From: Aestuariivivens insulae
Lineage (GTDB): Bacteria; Bacteroidota; Bacteroidia; Flavobacteriales; Flavobacteriaceae
Length of the DNA stretch: 64,000 nucleotides
Direction of reading: 5' to 3'
Assembly (NCBI RefSeq): GCF_022662195.1
Contig: NZ_JAKMCS010000012.1
Location: 39,181-103,180, forward strand
Under the pieces are notes generated by a model. That model made no database searches. It was not told the origin of the DNA and saw only the letters and a program-made list of their open reading frames with translations. The translations under genes were made by a program, and so were the position numbers. Of this stretch, positions 28,385 to 36,583 are shown piece by piece. Position 1 is the stretch's first letter. Each line of letters begins with the position of its first letter.

Positions 28385-29761
28385 ATGAGTAAATACGATA
28401 TTATTGTTCTTGGAAGTGGTCCTGGTGGTTATGTTACAGCGATTAGAGCATCACAATTAGGGTTTAAAACAGCTGTTGTTGAAAAAGAAAATTTAGGAGG
28501 TGTTTGTTTAAATTGGGGTTGTATACCAACAAAAGCCTTGTTAAAATCGGCCCAAGTTTTTGAATATCTTAAACATGCCGAAGATTACGGTTTGAAAGTA
28601 AAGGATGCCGAACACGATTTTGATGCGGTTGTAAAGCGAAGCCGTGGAGTTGCCGATGGCATGAGTAAAGGTGTTCAATTTTTAATGAAGAAAAACAAAA
28701 TTGATGTTATAGAAGGTTACGGTAAACTAAAACCTGGAAAAAAGATTGATGTCGATGGAACAGAATATAGTGCAGACCATATTATAATAGCAACTGGAGC
28801 GCGTTCTAGAGAATTACCTAGTTTGCCTCAAGATGGTGAAAAAGTAATTGGTTATCGTGAAGCTATGTCCTTGCCAAAGCAACCTAAAAAAATGATTGTG
28901 GTTGGTTCTGGTGCCATAGGCGTTGAATTTGCGTATTTCTACAATTCTATGGGTACCGAAGTAACCATTGTAGAATTTTTACCTAACGTAGTACCTGTTG
29001 AAGACGAAGAAGTTTCTAAACAATTGGAGCGTTCGTTTAAAAAGAGTGGTATAAAAATAATGACTTCTGCTGAAGTGACCAGTGTAGATACTTCTGGCAG
29101 TGGCGTTAAAGCGACCGTAAAAACTAAAAAAGGTGAAGAAATCCTTGAAGCCGATATTATTTTAAGTGCCGTTGGTATTAAAACCAATATTGAAAATATA
29201 GGACTGGAAGATGTAGGTATTGTGGTAGACCGCGACAAAATATTGGTCAACGATTTTTACCAAACCAACATTCCGGGGTACTATGCTATTGGCGATGTAA
29301 CTCCTGGTCAGGCTCTAGCGCACGTTGCTTCTGCTGAAGGGATTCTTTGTGTTGAAAAAATTGCAGGACAGCATGTAGAAGCATTGGATTACGGAAACAT
29401 CCCTGGTTGTACTTACTGTTCTCCAGAAATCGCTAGCGTTGGGCTAACCGAAAAACAAGCCAAAGAAAAAGGATTTGATATTAAAGTTGGTAAGTTCCCA
29501 TTCTCTGCTTCTGGAAAAGCTAGTGCAGGTGGTAACAAAGAAGGCTTTGTAAAAGTTATTTTCGATGCCAAGTATGGCGAATGGTTAGGATGCCATATGA
29601 TTGGTGCCGGTGTAACCGATATGATTGCCGAAGCTGTATTAGGTAGAAAATTGGAAACTACAGGCCATGAGGTTTTAAAAGCCGTTCATCCCCACCCAAC
29701 TATGAGTGAGGCTGTTATGGAAGCTGTAGCTGCTGCTTACGATGAAGTGATTCATATATAA
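28385..29761 (+). CDS. lpdA: Dihydrolipoyl dehydrogenase (E3)
   Basis: The 458-residue flavoprotein disulfide reductase serves pyruvate and 2-oxoglutarate dehydrogenase complexes and the glycine cleavage system. The FAD motif is VLGSGPGGYVTAI, the redox disulfide is C41/C46 in GGVCLNWGCIPTK, and the NAD motif is VVGSGAIGVEFAYF. The catalytic pair is H437 and E442 in HPHPTMSEAVMEA. It is full length and alone. Its stop codon is followed 4 nt later by the left arm of a 29-bp inverted repeat and a terminator. Confidence 0.96.
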   Translation: MSKYDIIVLGSGPGGYVTAIRASQLGFKTAVVEKENLGGVCLNWGCIPTKALLKSAQVFEYLKHAEDYGLKVKDAEHDFDAVVKRSRGVADGMSKGVQFLMKKNKIDVIEGYGKLKPGKKIDVDGTEYSADHIIIATGARSRELPSLPQDGEKVIGYREAMSLPKQPKKMIVVGSGAIGVEFAYFYNSMGTEVTIVEFLPNVVPVEDEEVSKQLERSFKKSGIKIMTSAEVTSVDTSGSGVKATVKTKKGEEILEADIILSAVGIKTNIENIGLEDVGIVVDRDKILVNDFYQTNIPGYYAIGDVTPGQALAHVASAEGILCVEKIAGQHVEALDYGNIPGCTYCSPEIASVGLTEKQAKEKGFDIKVGKFPFSASGKASAGGNKEGFVKVIFDAKYGEWLGCHMIGAGVTDMIAEAVLGRKLETTGHEVLKAVHPHPTMSEAVMEAVAAAYDEVIHI

Positions 29762-29764
29762 AAC

Positions 29765-29917
29765 GCCCCTCCTAACCTCCCCTAAGGGGAGGAAATCCAC
29801 TCATACTAAAAAAAAAAAAAACGGTTCATAAAAAATTTATGAACCGTTTTTTTTTAGGACTAGTCATTGTTTACGCAAGATTAAGCGTTCCTCCCCTTAG
29901 GGGAGGTTAGGAGGGGC
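29765..29917. repeat. 153-bp element with perfect 29-bp terminal inverted repeats
   Basis: The left arm at 29765-29793 (starting GCCCCTCCTAACCTCCCCTA) is the exact reverse complement of 29889-29917. Each arm also contains its own hairpin CCTCCCC..GGGGAGG. The interior holds an A-rich stretch and a bidirectional terminator. The element fills the gap between the lpdA and aroQ stop codons, and its last base is the first position of the aroQ stop on the plus strand. It looks like a MITE-like or intergenic repeat; no transposase gene is nearby. Confidence 0.85.
29817..29855. terminator. Bidirectional terminator between lpdA and aroQ
   Basis: AAACGGTTCATAAA (29819-29832) and TTTATGAACCGTTT (29836-29849) form a 14-bp perfect stem with a 3-nt loop, flanked by a long A-run on the left and T9 on the right. 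Confidence 0.92.
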
Positions 29918-30333
29918 TACAAAAAACTTTGAATAGCCAACTCGTAACTTTGCAAACCAAACCCAAGAATAACACCTTTGGCATTTGGTGAAATGTACGA
30001 TTGGTGCCTAAATTCCTCCCTTGCATACGTGTTGGAAATATGCACTTCTACAACAGGTGTTTCAATACCTTTAATCGCATCGCCTATTCCAATTGATGTG
30101 TGTGTATAAGCACCAGCATTTAAAATGACGCCATCATAGCTAAATCCCACCTCATGTAATTTATCGATAATTTCTCCTTCAATATTCGATTGGTAATATT
30201 CCAACGCTATGCCTTCGTATTTTCCTTTAATGGTATCGAAAAACTCAGTAAAAGTTAAACTACCGTATATATTAGGCTCTCTCTTTCCCAGTAAATTCAA
30301 ATTGGGACCGTTGATGATGATAAGTTTTTTCAT
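29917..30333 (-). CDS. aroQ: 3-dehydroquinate dehydratase, type II
   Basis: The 138-residue protein catalyses the third shikimate-pathway step, 3-dehydroquinate to 3-dehydroshikimate. It shows the type II signatures INGPNLNLLGKREPNIYG with the catalytic Y23, LNAGAYTHTS with N72, and VEVHISN with H98. The length is typical for AroQ dodecamers. The TAG stop overlaps the end of the 153-bp repeat element. Its start lies 75 nt from the stop of the upstream beta-barrel gene, which has its own terminator, so it is probably a separate transcript. Confidence 0.96.
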   Translation of the reverse strand: MKKLIIINGPNLNLLGKREPNIYGSLTFTEFFDTIKGKYEGIALEYYQSNIEGEIIDKLHEVGFSYDGVILNAGAYTHTSIGIGDAIKGIETPVVEVHISNTYAREEFRHQSYISPNAKGVILGFGLQSYELAIQSFL

Positions 30334-30368
30334 AAATCCAAAGATATTTAATTTTTGGGCATAAAAAA

Positions 30369-30387
30369 ACCGAAGGCTAACTTCGGT
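30369..30387. terminator. Hairpin terminator for the beta-barrel gene
   Basis: ACCGAAG and CTTCGGT form a 7-bp perfect stem with loop GCTAA, flanked by an A-run and T-run. Read on the minus strand it ends the transcript of the gene stopping at 30408. Confidence 0.82.
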
Positions 30388-30407
30388 TTTAAATAAATCA
30401 ATATATT

Positions 30408-31016
30408 TTATGGTTGAATAATTACGCCCACATTAAATGCAGACGTAGTATTTGTTAAACTAAAATCTAAATTATCTATTACATTAATAAAGCCTCCATA
30501 ACCTTGGTACTGAATGTAAAGCTGTGTAGTATCTGAAACTTCAAACTTATAACCTATCCCTATACCTAACCCTACGTCAAAGGTTGCATCAATTTCATCT
30601 TTGATATCAATCTCACCTTGCGGGGTATCTGCTTTAGCACTTAACAAAAACCCCAAAGTTGGTCCAAAGTTCAAAAACCAATCTCTTTTAGACCCAAAAT
30701 GCCAGTTGGCGTGTAGCGGAATGGCAAGATAATTTAATTTATCTATATAATTTTCTCCTGACTCAGTTATTTTCGTCCCTTTAGAATCATAAAGTAGACC
30801 AGAGCGCACACTCCAACGGTCACTAAAATAATATTCACCTATAGCTCCTGCATTAAAGGATAACCTAATTTTATTGTTTAGATTTTCAGAGCTTGTGTAA
30901 TTAGAAAGGTTCAAACCGACTTGAGGTGCTATAGTAAAGTCTCCAGACCTAGATTGTGCCTTTACATTTAATAAGCCAAATACAGTTAAAGCTGCAACAA
31001 AAAATAGTTTCTTCAT
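30408..31016 (-). CDS. PorT-family outer membrane beta-barrel protein
   Basis: The 202-residue protein starts at the ATG at 31016, giving the signal peptide MKKLFFVAALTVFGLLNVKA; the longer frame adds an unlikely 24-residue leader. The mature protein is an eight-stranded-type barrel: FTIAPQVGLNLSNYTS, YFSDRWSVRSGLLYDSKGTK, LNYLAIPLHANWHFG, NFGPTLGFLLSAKAD, VGLGIGIGYKF. The C-terminus NVGVIIQP is short of the usual final Phe. This is the outer_membrane_beta-barrel_2 (PorT-like) family with no specific function assigned. Confidence 0.88.
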   Translation of the reverse strand: MKKLFFVAALTVFGLLNVKAQSRSGDFTIAPQVGLNLSNYTSSENLNNKIRLSFNAGAIGEYYFSDRWSVRSGLLYDSKGTKITESGENYIDKLNYLAIPLHANWHFGSKRDWFLNFGPTLGFLLSAKADTPQGEIDIKDEIDATFDVGLGIGIGYKFEVSDTTQLYIQYQGYGGFINVIDNLDFSLTNTTSAFNVGVIIQP

Positions 31017-31414
31017 AATTATGATTAATTTAATTGGTTTTATTATGCGAATAAATATAATAAAATAACTACGCATACTAGAAAACAAACTTATAAATTA
31101 TTAAATATTTTCCTATAAGCAATAACATAAAAATAATAGCACTAATAAATAATAAAAATCTTACTAAAAGAAATATTAAAAGTTATGTTTAAAACCCTAG
31201 GCTTCCCTAAAAATGGATAAATATTCTGACCTAAGGTCAACTTTAGTTATGCCAGAACCTATTATAGGAACAATAATGACCTGTTTGATATTGAAGTACA
31301 GTTTGAAAAACCACTCTTACATTTAAAATTTTAATCGTCCCTACTAGATAGTTAAATAAATCATATTCTCTTTCAAAATACATAGGTAAATCCGGAGAAA
31401 ATACCTCGGTTTTC
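31017..31414. other. Intergenic region with one doubtful small frame
   Basis: About 400 bases of AT-rich sequence without a convincing gene. A 64-codon minus-strand frame (31243-31437) overlaps the end of the neighbouring gene by 23 nt and resembles nothing I recognise. It could be a decayed gene fragment. No hairpin with a T-run was seen. Confidence 0.5.
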
Positions 31415-32296
31415 TTACTTTTGCCTAAGGATATCAATTTGGGTTGTTTCCCCCGTATTTAAATTGGATAGAGCTTTTATGGTATTGTTATCATCTTCAA
31501 TTTCAACAATTACGGTATTTGGAGCGATTAAGCCTTCGTTTAGTGCCTTGATAACAATCTCTGTTTTATCATCTATCATTTCAACCGCAAACACTTTTTT
31601 AACCTTGTTGGCTTCAAAGTTTGATAAGATTTGTTTGCCATTACTAAAAATTGATATTCTATCGCCATCTTCCTTTCCGCCATCGTAGATTGTAAACTTT
31701 ATTGTTTTTGCTTTACTGAACATAGACATAACCTGATCCTTCTTTAAAACATTCATTTGTAAAGAATCCATCATTTTATATAAATTCAATTTTTGCTTGA
31801 TACTGTCTGGAACCTTTTTAGATTTATTTATTTTATCGGTAACTTTATTCAAACGCTTTTCAACATCTTCAACCGCATTCAAAAAAATTTCCCCATTAAC
31901 GCACTCCGTATGGTCTGAAAAGAGCCCAATAAACTTGGTCTTTATTTTTCTGGTTTTCCCTAAAGCAAATCCTTGTATTGTGGTATTAACATGACAAAAC
32001 CCATAATCTTCTTCCAAAGGCGTTTTGGTATAAACTACAGTCACCTCCCTAAAACTAAGTGCTTTATTTATCTCATCATATTCACCTAAAATAGTCGATC
32101 TTGTTTCATAAATTCCTCCTAAATCTGTGATAGAGAACCCTTTTACATTGCCTTTATTTACCTGAAAATTGATTTTATAAGATATTACTGTTGAGTCATT
32201 AAGCTTAATACCTCCAACATATTTATAGTCATTTTGAGAGAAACTATGCATTGAAGTTATAAGGATGAAAAAAATCAGTAATCCGTTTTTTATCAT
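31415..32296 (-). CDS. Hypothetical exported protein
   Basis: The 293-residue protein has a signal peptide (MIKNGLLIFFILITSMHSFS, cleavage before QNDYKYVGG). The N-terminal half is beta-rich (ISYKINFQVNKGNVKGFSITDLGG), followed by a Lys-rich helical linker (ADVEKRLNKVTDKINKSKKV-like) and a C-terminal beta domain with TIKFTIYDGGKEDGDRISIF, which resembles small carbohydrate- or calcium-binding sandwich folds. I do not recognise a family. The gene is divergent from the TM2-domain gene. Confidence 0.75.
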   Translation of the reverse strand: MIKNGLLIFFILITSMHSFSQNDYKYVGGIKLNDSTVISYKINFQVNKGNVKGFSITDLGGIYETRSTILGEYDEINKALSFREVTVVYTKTPLEEDYGFCHVNTTIQGFALGKTRKIKTKFIGLFSDHTECVNGEIFLNAVEDVEKRLNKVTDKINKSKKVPDSIKQKLNLYKMMDSLQMNVLKKDQVMSMFSKAKTIKFTIYDGGKEDGDRISIFSNGKQILSNFEANKVKKVFAVEMIDDKTEIVIKALNEGLIAPNTVIVEIEDDNNTIKALSNLNTGETTQIDILRQK

Positions 32297-32347
32297 TATC
32301 TGCGTATTTTTTTATACATTAGTGAAACAAACATAAACTAATTTATT

Positions 32348-32683
32348 ATGAAAATTAAATTATTACTCACTCTATTAACTGTATGCTTAACAGTTTCTTT
32401 TAGTTATGCTTCCTTTCCCGTGAAACGCACTGTTGCCTCTTCTGAGAATACTGAACTCCATAAATCGGATACCTCAGTGGCATCCTATGTACCGCTGGCT
32501 AATACAGCCGCCAAAGATTTAACCGTTGGTATTATCTTATGGTTTTTCTTAGGATGGGCTGCCGGTCATAGATGGTATTATGGTAAACCTGTAGGGTGGA
32601 ATATTTTATTTATTATAACTGCTGGCGGACTAGGTGTTTGGTGGGTAATTGACTTAGTAAATATGATCCAGGGTAATTTCTAA
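32348..32683 (+). CDS. TM2 domain-containing protein
   Basis: The 111-residue protein has a cleavable signal peptide (MKIKLLLTLLTVCLTVSFSYA) and a short polar region. The TM2 domain at about 57-108 has two helices joined by a turn, with the conserved FFLGWAAGHRWYYGKPVGW and WWVIDLVNM. TM2 proteins occur widely in bacteria and animals, with no defined biochemical role. It is monocistronic and ends at a strong terminator just before xerD. Confidence 0.9.
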   Translation: MKIKLLLTLLTVCLTVSFSYASFPVKRTVASSENTELHKSDTSVASYVPLANTAAKDLTVGIILWFFLGWAAGHRWYYGKPVGWNILFIITAGGLGVWWVIDLVNMIQGNF

Positions 32684-32706
32684 AGAAAGAATCGAAAATA
32701 TTATTG

Positions 32707-32735
32707 AAGACCACTATTTTAGTGGTCTTTTTTTA
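32707..32735 (+). terminator. Rho-independent terminator of the TM2 gene
   Basis: AAGACCACTA (32707-32716) and TAGTGGTCTT (32720-32729) pair perfectly and are followed by T-rich sequence. Confidence 0.88.
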
Positions 32736-32751
32736 TGCTATTTTTACACTA

Positions 32752-33648
32752 ATGAAATGGCAAAACGCACTTAAAGACTATCAACTCTACTTAAAAATAG
32801 AGCGCGGATTATCTAAAAACTCAATAGATAATTACACAAGGGACGTTAAAAAATTGATTAATCATTTAGAATCCCATGACATTAAAATATCTCCCATTGC
32901 CATTACCACCGAAACTATTCAAGCCTTTATTTATGAAACCGCCAAACAAGTAAACACACGATCGCAGGCACGCTTAATTTCTGGGTTACGCAGCTTTTTC
33001 AGCTATTTGGTATTTGAAGATTATAGGGACTCTAACCCCTTAGAACTTATCGAGTCGCCTAAAATAGGTAGAAAATTACCGGATATTCTTGAAGAACAAG
33101 AAATTGACCAACTCATTGCGGCCATCGACTTAAGTAAACCTGAAGGCGAACGCAACCGAGCCATTTTAGAAACGCTTTATGGCTGTGGGCTACGTGTTAG
33201 TGAACTGACCAATCTAAAACTGTCTGATCTTTTTTTTGAAGAAGGCTTTATAAAAATTACAGGGAAAGGCGATAAGCAACGTTTTGTCCCTATTGTCCCC
33301 ACTACGCAGAAATATATCAACATCTATATAAAAGAGATTCGGTCTCACCTTAACATACAATCTGGACACGAAGACACCTTATTTTTAAACCGTCGTGGTA
33401 AGCAATTAACGCGCGCCATGATCTTTACGATTATTAAGCAATTGGCTGAAAAAATCGGGCTGAAAAAAAGTATTTCACCTCACACCTTCAGACATTCCTT
33501 TGCGACACATTTATTACAGAACGATGCCGACCTAAGGTCCATTCAACTTATGCTAGGGCATGAAAGCATTACCACTACAGAGATTTATGTGCATTTGGAT
33601 AAGAGTCACCTTAATGAGGTTATCAACAAATTCCATCCTAGGAAATAG
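32752..33648 (+). CDS. xerD: Site-specific tyrosine recombinase XerD
   Basis: The 298-residue recombinase resolves chromosome dimers at dif. It starts at the ATG at 32752; a longer frame from 32704 would run through the TM2 terminator and is rejected. The N-terminal SAM-like DNA-binding domain covers about residues 1-85. All six catalytic residues are present: R148, K172, H244, R247, H270 and the nucleophile Y279 (TTEIYVHLDK). No mobile-element context surrounds it, and the length matches housekeeping Xer proteins. XerC versus XerD is not decidable without the partner, but the sequence is closest to XerD-type annotations. Confidence 0.9.
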   Translation: MKWQNALKDYQLYLKIERGLSKNSIDNYTRDVKKLINHLESHDIKISPIAITTETIQAFIYETAKQVNTRSQARLISGLRSFFSYLVFEDYRDSNPLELIESPKIGRKLPDILEEQEIDQLIAAIDLSKPEGERNRAILETLYGCGLRVSELTNLKLSDLFFEEGFIKITGKGDKQRFVPIVPTTQKYINIYIKEIRSHLNIQSGHEDTLFLNRRGKQLTRAMIFTIIKQLAEKIGLKKSISPHTFRHSFATHLLQNDADLRSIQLMLGHESITTTEIYVHLDKSHLNEVINKFHPRK

Positions 33649-33657
33649 ATAATGGAC

Positions 33658-33782
33658 GTTAGATGTTAGATGTTAGATGTTAGATGTTAGATGTTAGATG
33701 TTAGATGTTAGATGTTAGATGTTAGATGTTAGATGTTAGATGTTAGATGTTAGATGTTAGATGTTAGATGTTAGATGTTAGA
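33658..33782. repeat. Perfect heptanucleotide tandem array (GTTAGAT), 17.9 copies
   Basis: Seventeen uninterrupted copies of GTTAGAT plus six bases of an eighteenth, 125 bp in all without a single substitution. It starts 9 nt after the xerD stop. The perfection implies recent expansion by slippage, so copy number may vary between isolates. Confidence 0.97.
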
Positions 33783-33867
33783 AAAATACCATTATATATT
33801 TGAAATCTTATGTTTTAAAACAAAAAGATATAATTCATTTTAAAAATCATACTGTTATTCAGAGCTG

Positions 33868-33923
33868 TCAGACTGAGCGTGGTTGCTGAGGCACTCGAAG
33901 TGCAGTCGAAGTCGAAGCGAAGA
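33868..33923. repeat. Dispersed flavobacterial-type intergenic repeat
   Basis: The segment TCAGACTGAGCGTGG..GGCACTCGAAGTGCAGTCGAAG contains a core (33881-33903) whose reverse complement matches 20 of 23 bases of 3317-3339. Similar GAGCGCAGTC fragments occur near 61890. This looks like a family of short intergenic repeats. Confidence 0.6.
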
Positions 33924-33943
33924 ATTTCATAATAATTGGATTT

Positions 33944-33985
33944 AACCTCCAGCTTCGAACCTCCAATTTCGAACTTCAATGCTCC
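33944..33985. repeat. Short degenerate heptamer array, six units
   Basis: Units aacctcc, agcttcg, aacctcc, aatttcg, aacttca and atgctcc run in strict 7-nt phase and share the composition of the array at 28123-28220. Confidence 0.65.
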
Positions 33986-33995
33986 AACAAATAAT

Positions 33996-35570
33996 CTACT
34001 TCGCAATATTAACCGCTCTGGTCTCCCTAATTACGGTAATCTTTACCTGTCCAGGGTAGGTCATATCGGTTTGTATTTTTTGCGAAATATTAAATGATAA
34101 TTCTGCGGCTCTTTGGTCATCTACCTTTTCGCTTTCCACAATAACACGAAGCTCCCTTCCTGCTTGTATGGCATAAGCCTTTTTCACACCTTGGAAACCA
34201 AAAGCGATATCTTCTAAGTCCTTTAATCGTTGGATATAACTATCCAATACCTGACGCCTTGCTCCCGGTCTTGCTCCAGAAATAGCATCACAAACCTGAA
34301 CTATAGGAGCTAATAACGATTTCATTTCTATCTCATCGTGGTGAGCTCCAATCGCATTGCAAACCTCAGCTTTCTCTCCAAACTTTTCGGCCCATTGCAT
34401 ACCCAAAATAGCATGTGGTGTTTCCATATCGGTTTCGGCATCTGGCACTTTTCCTATATCATGCAATAATCCAGCTCGCTTGGCCAGTTTCGGATTTAAT
34501 CCAAGTTCTGCCGCCATAACACCACAAAGTTTCGCTACCTCACGCGAGTGTTGTAACAGGTTTTGCCCGTAAGACGAACGGTATTTCATTCTACCTACCA
34601 CCTTAATAAGTTCTGGGTTTAAGTTATGGATGCCCAAATCGATTACAGTACGCTTACCAACTTCAATAATTTCCTGATCGATTTGCTTTTTAGTTTTCTT
34701 AACCACCTCCTCAATTCGTGCAGGGTGTATACGTCCGTCTGTTACTAATTTATGTAATGACAAGCGTGCTATTTCCCTCCTAACAGAATCGAAACACGAC
34801 AAAATAATAGCTTCAGGTGTATCATCTACAATAATCTCAACACCCGTAGCCGCTTCCAAAGCACGTATATTTCGTCCTTCACGACCAATAATCCTTCCCT
34901 TAACATCATCAGACTCAATATTGAATACAGAAACACAATTGTCTACAGCTTCTTCTGTACCTATACGCTGTATGGTGTTTATAATAACTTTTTTGGCATC
35001 TTGTTCTGCTGTAAGTTTTGCTTCTTCCAAGGCATTCTGAATGTAAGCCATAGCATCGTTCTTGGCCTCCCCTTTTAAAGATTCTACCAATTGGGCCTTA
35101 GCATCTTCTGCAGACAAACTTGAGATAACCTCTAACTGTTCTACCTGGCTCTTATGCAATTTATCCAGTTCCTGCTTCCTTTTTTCCAAAAGCTCTTGCA
35201 TGTGGTTATATTCTTTTATCTTACCTTCTATTTCGGTATTAAGCTTTTTGTTTTTGGAAAGTTCACTGGATATTTGGGACTCTTTATCTCGGGTACGTTT
35301 TTCGGCTTCGGCCATTTTTTTATCACGGGCCAGAATGACCTTTTCATGCTCGGCCTTAAGCTCTATAAACTTTTCCTTAGCCTGAAGAATTTTATCTTTT
35401 TTTATACTTTCACCTTCAGCCTTGGCTGCTTTTAAAATAGAAGCTGCACTGCGCTTAGCGTCTTTTATCAATTTAGAGGCATTACTTTTTTCAATTGACT
35501 TTGCAATAAAAAATCCAACTACCAATCCTAGTAGCACTCCTCCTGCAATTAATATGATTGTATTATCCAT
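33996..35570 (-). CDS. rny: Ribonuclease Y
   Basis: The 524-residue membrane-anchored endoribonuclease initiates mRNA decay. An N-terminal TM helix ([19 protein letters not shown]) is followed by a long coiled coil (about 25-205, Lys/Glu rich). A KH domain follows ([24 protein letters not shown], near 215-280), then an HD phosphohydrolase domain with [10 protein letters not shown] near residue 370 and AHHDE. Length and domain order are standard. The gene lies downstream of zapA on the same strand, with a 6S RNA candidate between them. Confidence 0.97.
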   Translation of the reverse strand: MDNTIILIAGGVLLGLVVGFFIAKSIEKSNASKLIKDAKRSAASILKAAKAEGESIKKDKILQAKEKFIELKAEHEKVILARDKKMAEAEKRTRDKESQISSELSKNKKLNTEIEGKIKEYNHMQELLEKRKQELDKLHKSQVEQLEVISSLSAEDAKAQLVESLKGEAKNDAMAYIQNALEEAKLTAEQDAKKVIINTIQRIGTEEAVDNCVSVFNIESDDVKGRIIGREGRNIRALEAATGVEIIVDDTPEAIILSCFDSVRREIARLSLHKLVTDGRIHPARIEEVVKKTKKQIDQEIIEVGKRTVIDLGIHNLNPELIKVVGRMKYRSSYGQNLLQHSREVAKLCGVMAAELGLNPKLAKRAGLLHDIGKVPDAETDMETPHAILGMQWAEKFGEKAEVCNAIGAHHDEIEMKSLLAPIVQVCDAISGARPGARRQVLDSYIQRLKDLEDIAFGFQGVKKAYAIQAGRELRVIVESEKVDDQRAAELSFNISQKIQTDMTYPGQVKITVIRETRAVNIAK

Positions 35571-35593
35571 TATTTTAGTTTAATTTGAATATA

Positions 35594-35782
35594 TAAAAAA
35601 GCCTACACCGGTTTAAAGTTTTGTATAAACTCCTTAAAAACAAGTTTAGGGCTAACAAGCTGATCAAGGGTCTGCTAAGTACCGAAGTTAATTCAATACA
35701 GCAGCATGCTTTTACAACTTAAACTCACCCTTTTTAAAGAATTAATGTTGAGTTTATCAAAAAAAATAACCAATGTAGGCAG
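35594..35782 (-). ncRNA. ssrS: 6S RNA candidate
   Basis: This 237-nt gap between zapA and rny has no reading frame but encodes a long rod-like RNA on the minus strand. The ends pair (GCCTACATTGGTT with AACCGGTGTAGGC, two G-T pairs), an internal stem pairs ATAAACTC with GAGTTTAT, and a middle segment pairs AGTTTA with TAAACT. An apical CTGCT/AGCAG hairpin encloses the centre. The 3' end is followed by TTTTTTATAT, so the closing stem doubles as a terminator. The length of about 189 nt and a position next to zapA match 6S RNA, which binds the housekeeping RNA polymerase holoenzyme. Ends are approximate to within a few bases. Confidence 0.78.
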
Positions 35783-35807
35783 TAACTTTTATTTATTTTA
35801 AAGAACG

Positions 35808-36101
35808 TTAAGAGATTAAATGAGACTGTAACAATTTATTAAGGGCATCTAGTTTTTCTTCTAAATGCTCATTGACATGCTCTTTATCTATTGATTTCTG
35901 TTCTAATTGAGAAGCAAACTGTAAGGCACACATGGCCAATACATCTTGCTTATCGCGAACAGAATAACTTTGCTCAAATTGCTGTATCATAGCGTCAATG
36001 TTCTTAGCTGCTTTACGTAATCCCTCTTCTTGATGGGCGTCAATAGTTAAAGGATACACTCTGTTAGCTATTGATAGCTTTATTTTAAGCTTTTCTGACA
36101 T
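35808..36101 (-). CDS. zapA: Cell division protein ZapA
   Basis: The 97-residue protein has the ZapA layout: an N-terminal beta hairpin (KIKLSIANRVYPLTI) and a long helix (DAHQEEGLRKAAKNIDAMIQQFEQ) leading to a C-terminal coiled coil (about 50-95). ZapA binds FtsZ and bundles Z-ring filaments. It starts 15 nt after the coiled-coil gene upstream, so the two form an operon. A 6S RNA candidate follows. Confidence 0.93.
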   Translation of the reverse strand: MSEKLKIKLSIANRVYPLTIDAHQEEGLRKAAKNIDAMIQQFEQSYSVRDKQDVLAMCALQFASQLEQKSIDKEHVNEHLEEKLDALNKLLQSHLIS

Positions 36102-36116
36102 TGAATTTATGTTGCC

Positions 36117-36407
36117 TTATTCCGATAATTGAGCAATACAATGGTCAATGTCTCGAATTAATGCATTTATTTTAAGCTTAGTTTCTCTTTTATTATCGTC
36201 ACTACCAAGCATTGTATTTGCAAGTTTAAGCGCTTCGTACTTTTCTTCCCATGATGCTATTTGCTTTTTTTGGGCTTCAAGTTTTTGCTTTGAGTTAGCC
36301 AACTCATCATTCAATTTTGAATTTTCAAGCTTTAAAAGCTCTAATCTGTGCAATACCTTACTGATTTTGTTTTCTAATGAATCTACAATATCTTCAATAT
36401 TACCCAT
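36117..36407 (-). CDS. Small coiled-coil protein upstream of zapA
   Basis: The 96-residue protein is almost entirely a predicted coiled coil (VDSLENKISKVLHRLELLKLENSKLNDEL and the Lys/Gln-rich segment that follows), with no Cys and no membrane segment. It is cotranscribed with zapA, 15 nt apart. The size and position suggest a ZapB-like division partner, but this rests on context only. Confidence 0.8.
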   Translation of the reverse strand: MGNIEDIVDSLENKISKVLHRLELLKLENSKLNDELANSKQKLEAQKKQIASWEEKYEALKLANTMLGSDDNKRETKLKINALIRDIDHCIAQLSE

Positions 36408-36583
36408 TTACAAATTTCAATACTTATCTCACAAAGTTAACATACCTTACCATAAATTACAATTGTTTTTCAATAAAATTTTTTATTTCCCGTTACAACT
36501 GATACTAAGCGTAATGCTTGATTTTTATTTAATTTTTTGTGTATTTAAAGCAATTTAATATTTTAGCCTCAACGCCATTATCT

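Larger units (their letters stand above)
33649..33995. other. Repeat-rich gap between convergent xerD and rny
   Basis: The 347 bases hold, in order, a perfect heptamer array (33658-33782), a dispersed repeat (about 33865-33930) and a second degenerate heptamer array (33944-33985). No gene or terminator hairpin was recognised. Confidence 0.7.

Noticed and set aside
31017..31088. Longer start for the PorT-type beta-barrel gene
   Set aside because: The extra 24 residues spoil an otherwise ideal signal peptide that begins at the ATG at 31016.
32704..32751. Upstream extension of xerD from a TTG at 32704
   Set aside because: It reads through the TM2-gene terminator hairpin and gives a hydrophobic leader not expected in XerD; the ATG at 32752 gives the normal N-terminus.
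32752..33648. Integrase of a mobile element
   Set aside because: Length, complete catalytic set and core-gene surroundings fit housekeeping XerD; no attachment site, tRNA or phage genes are present.
33658..33782. CRISPR array
   Set aside because: The unit is 7 nt with no spacers and no cas genes nearby; it is a simple tandem repeat.
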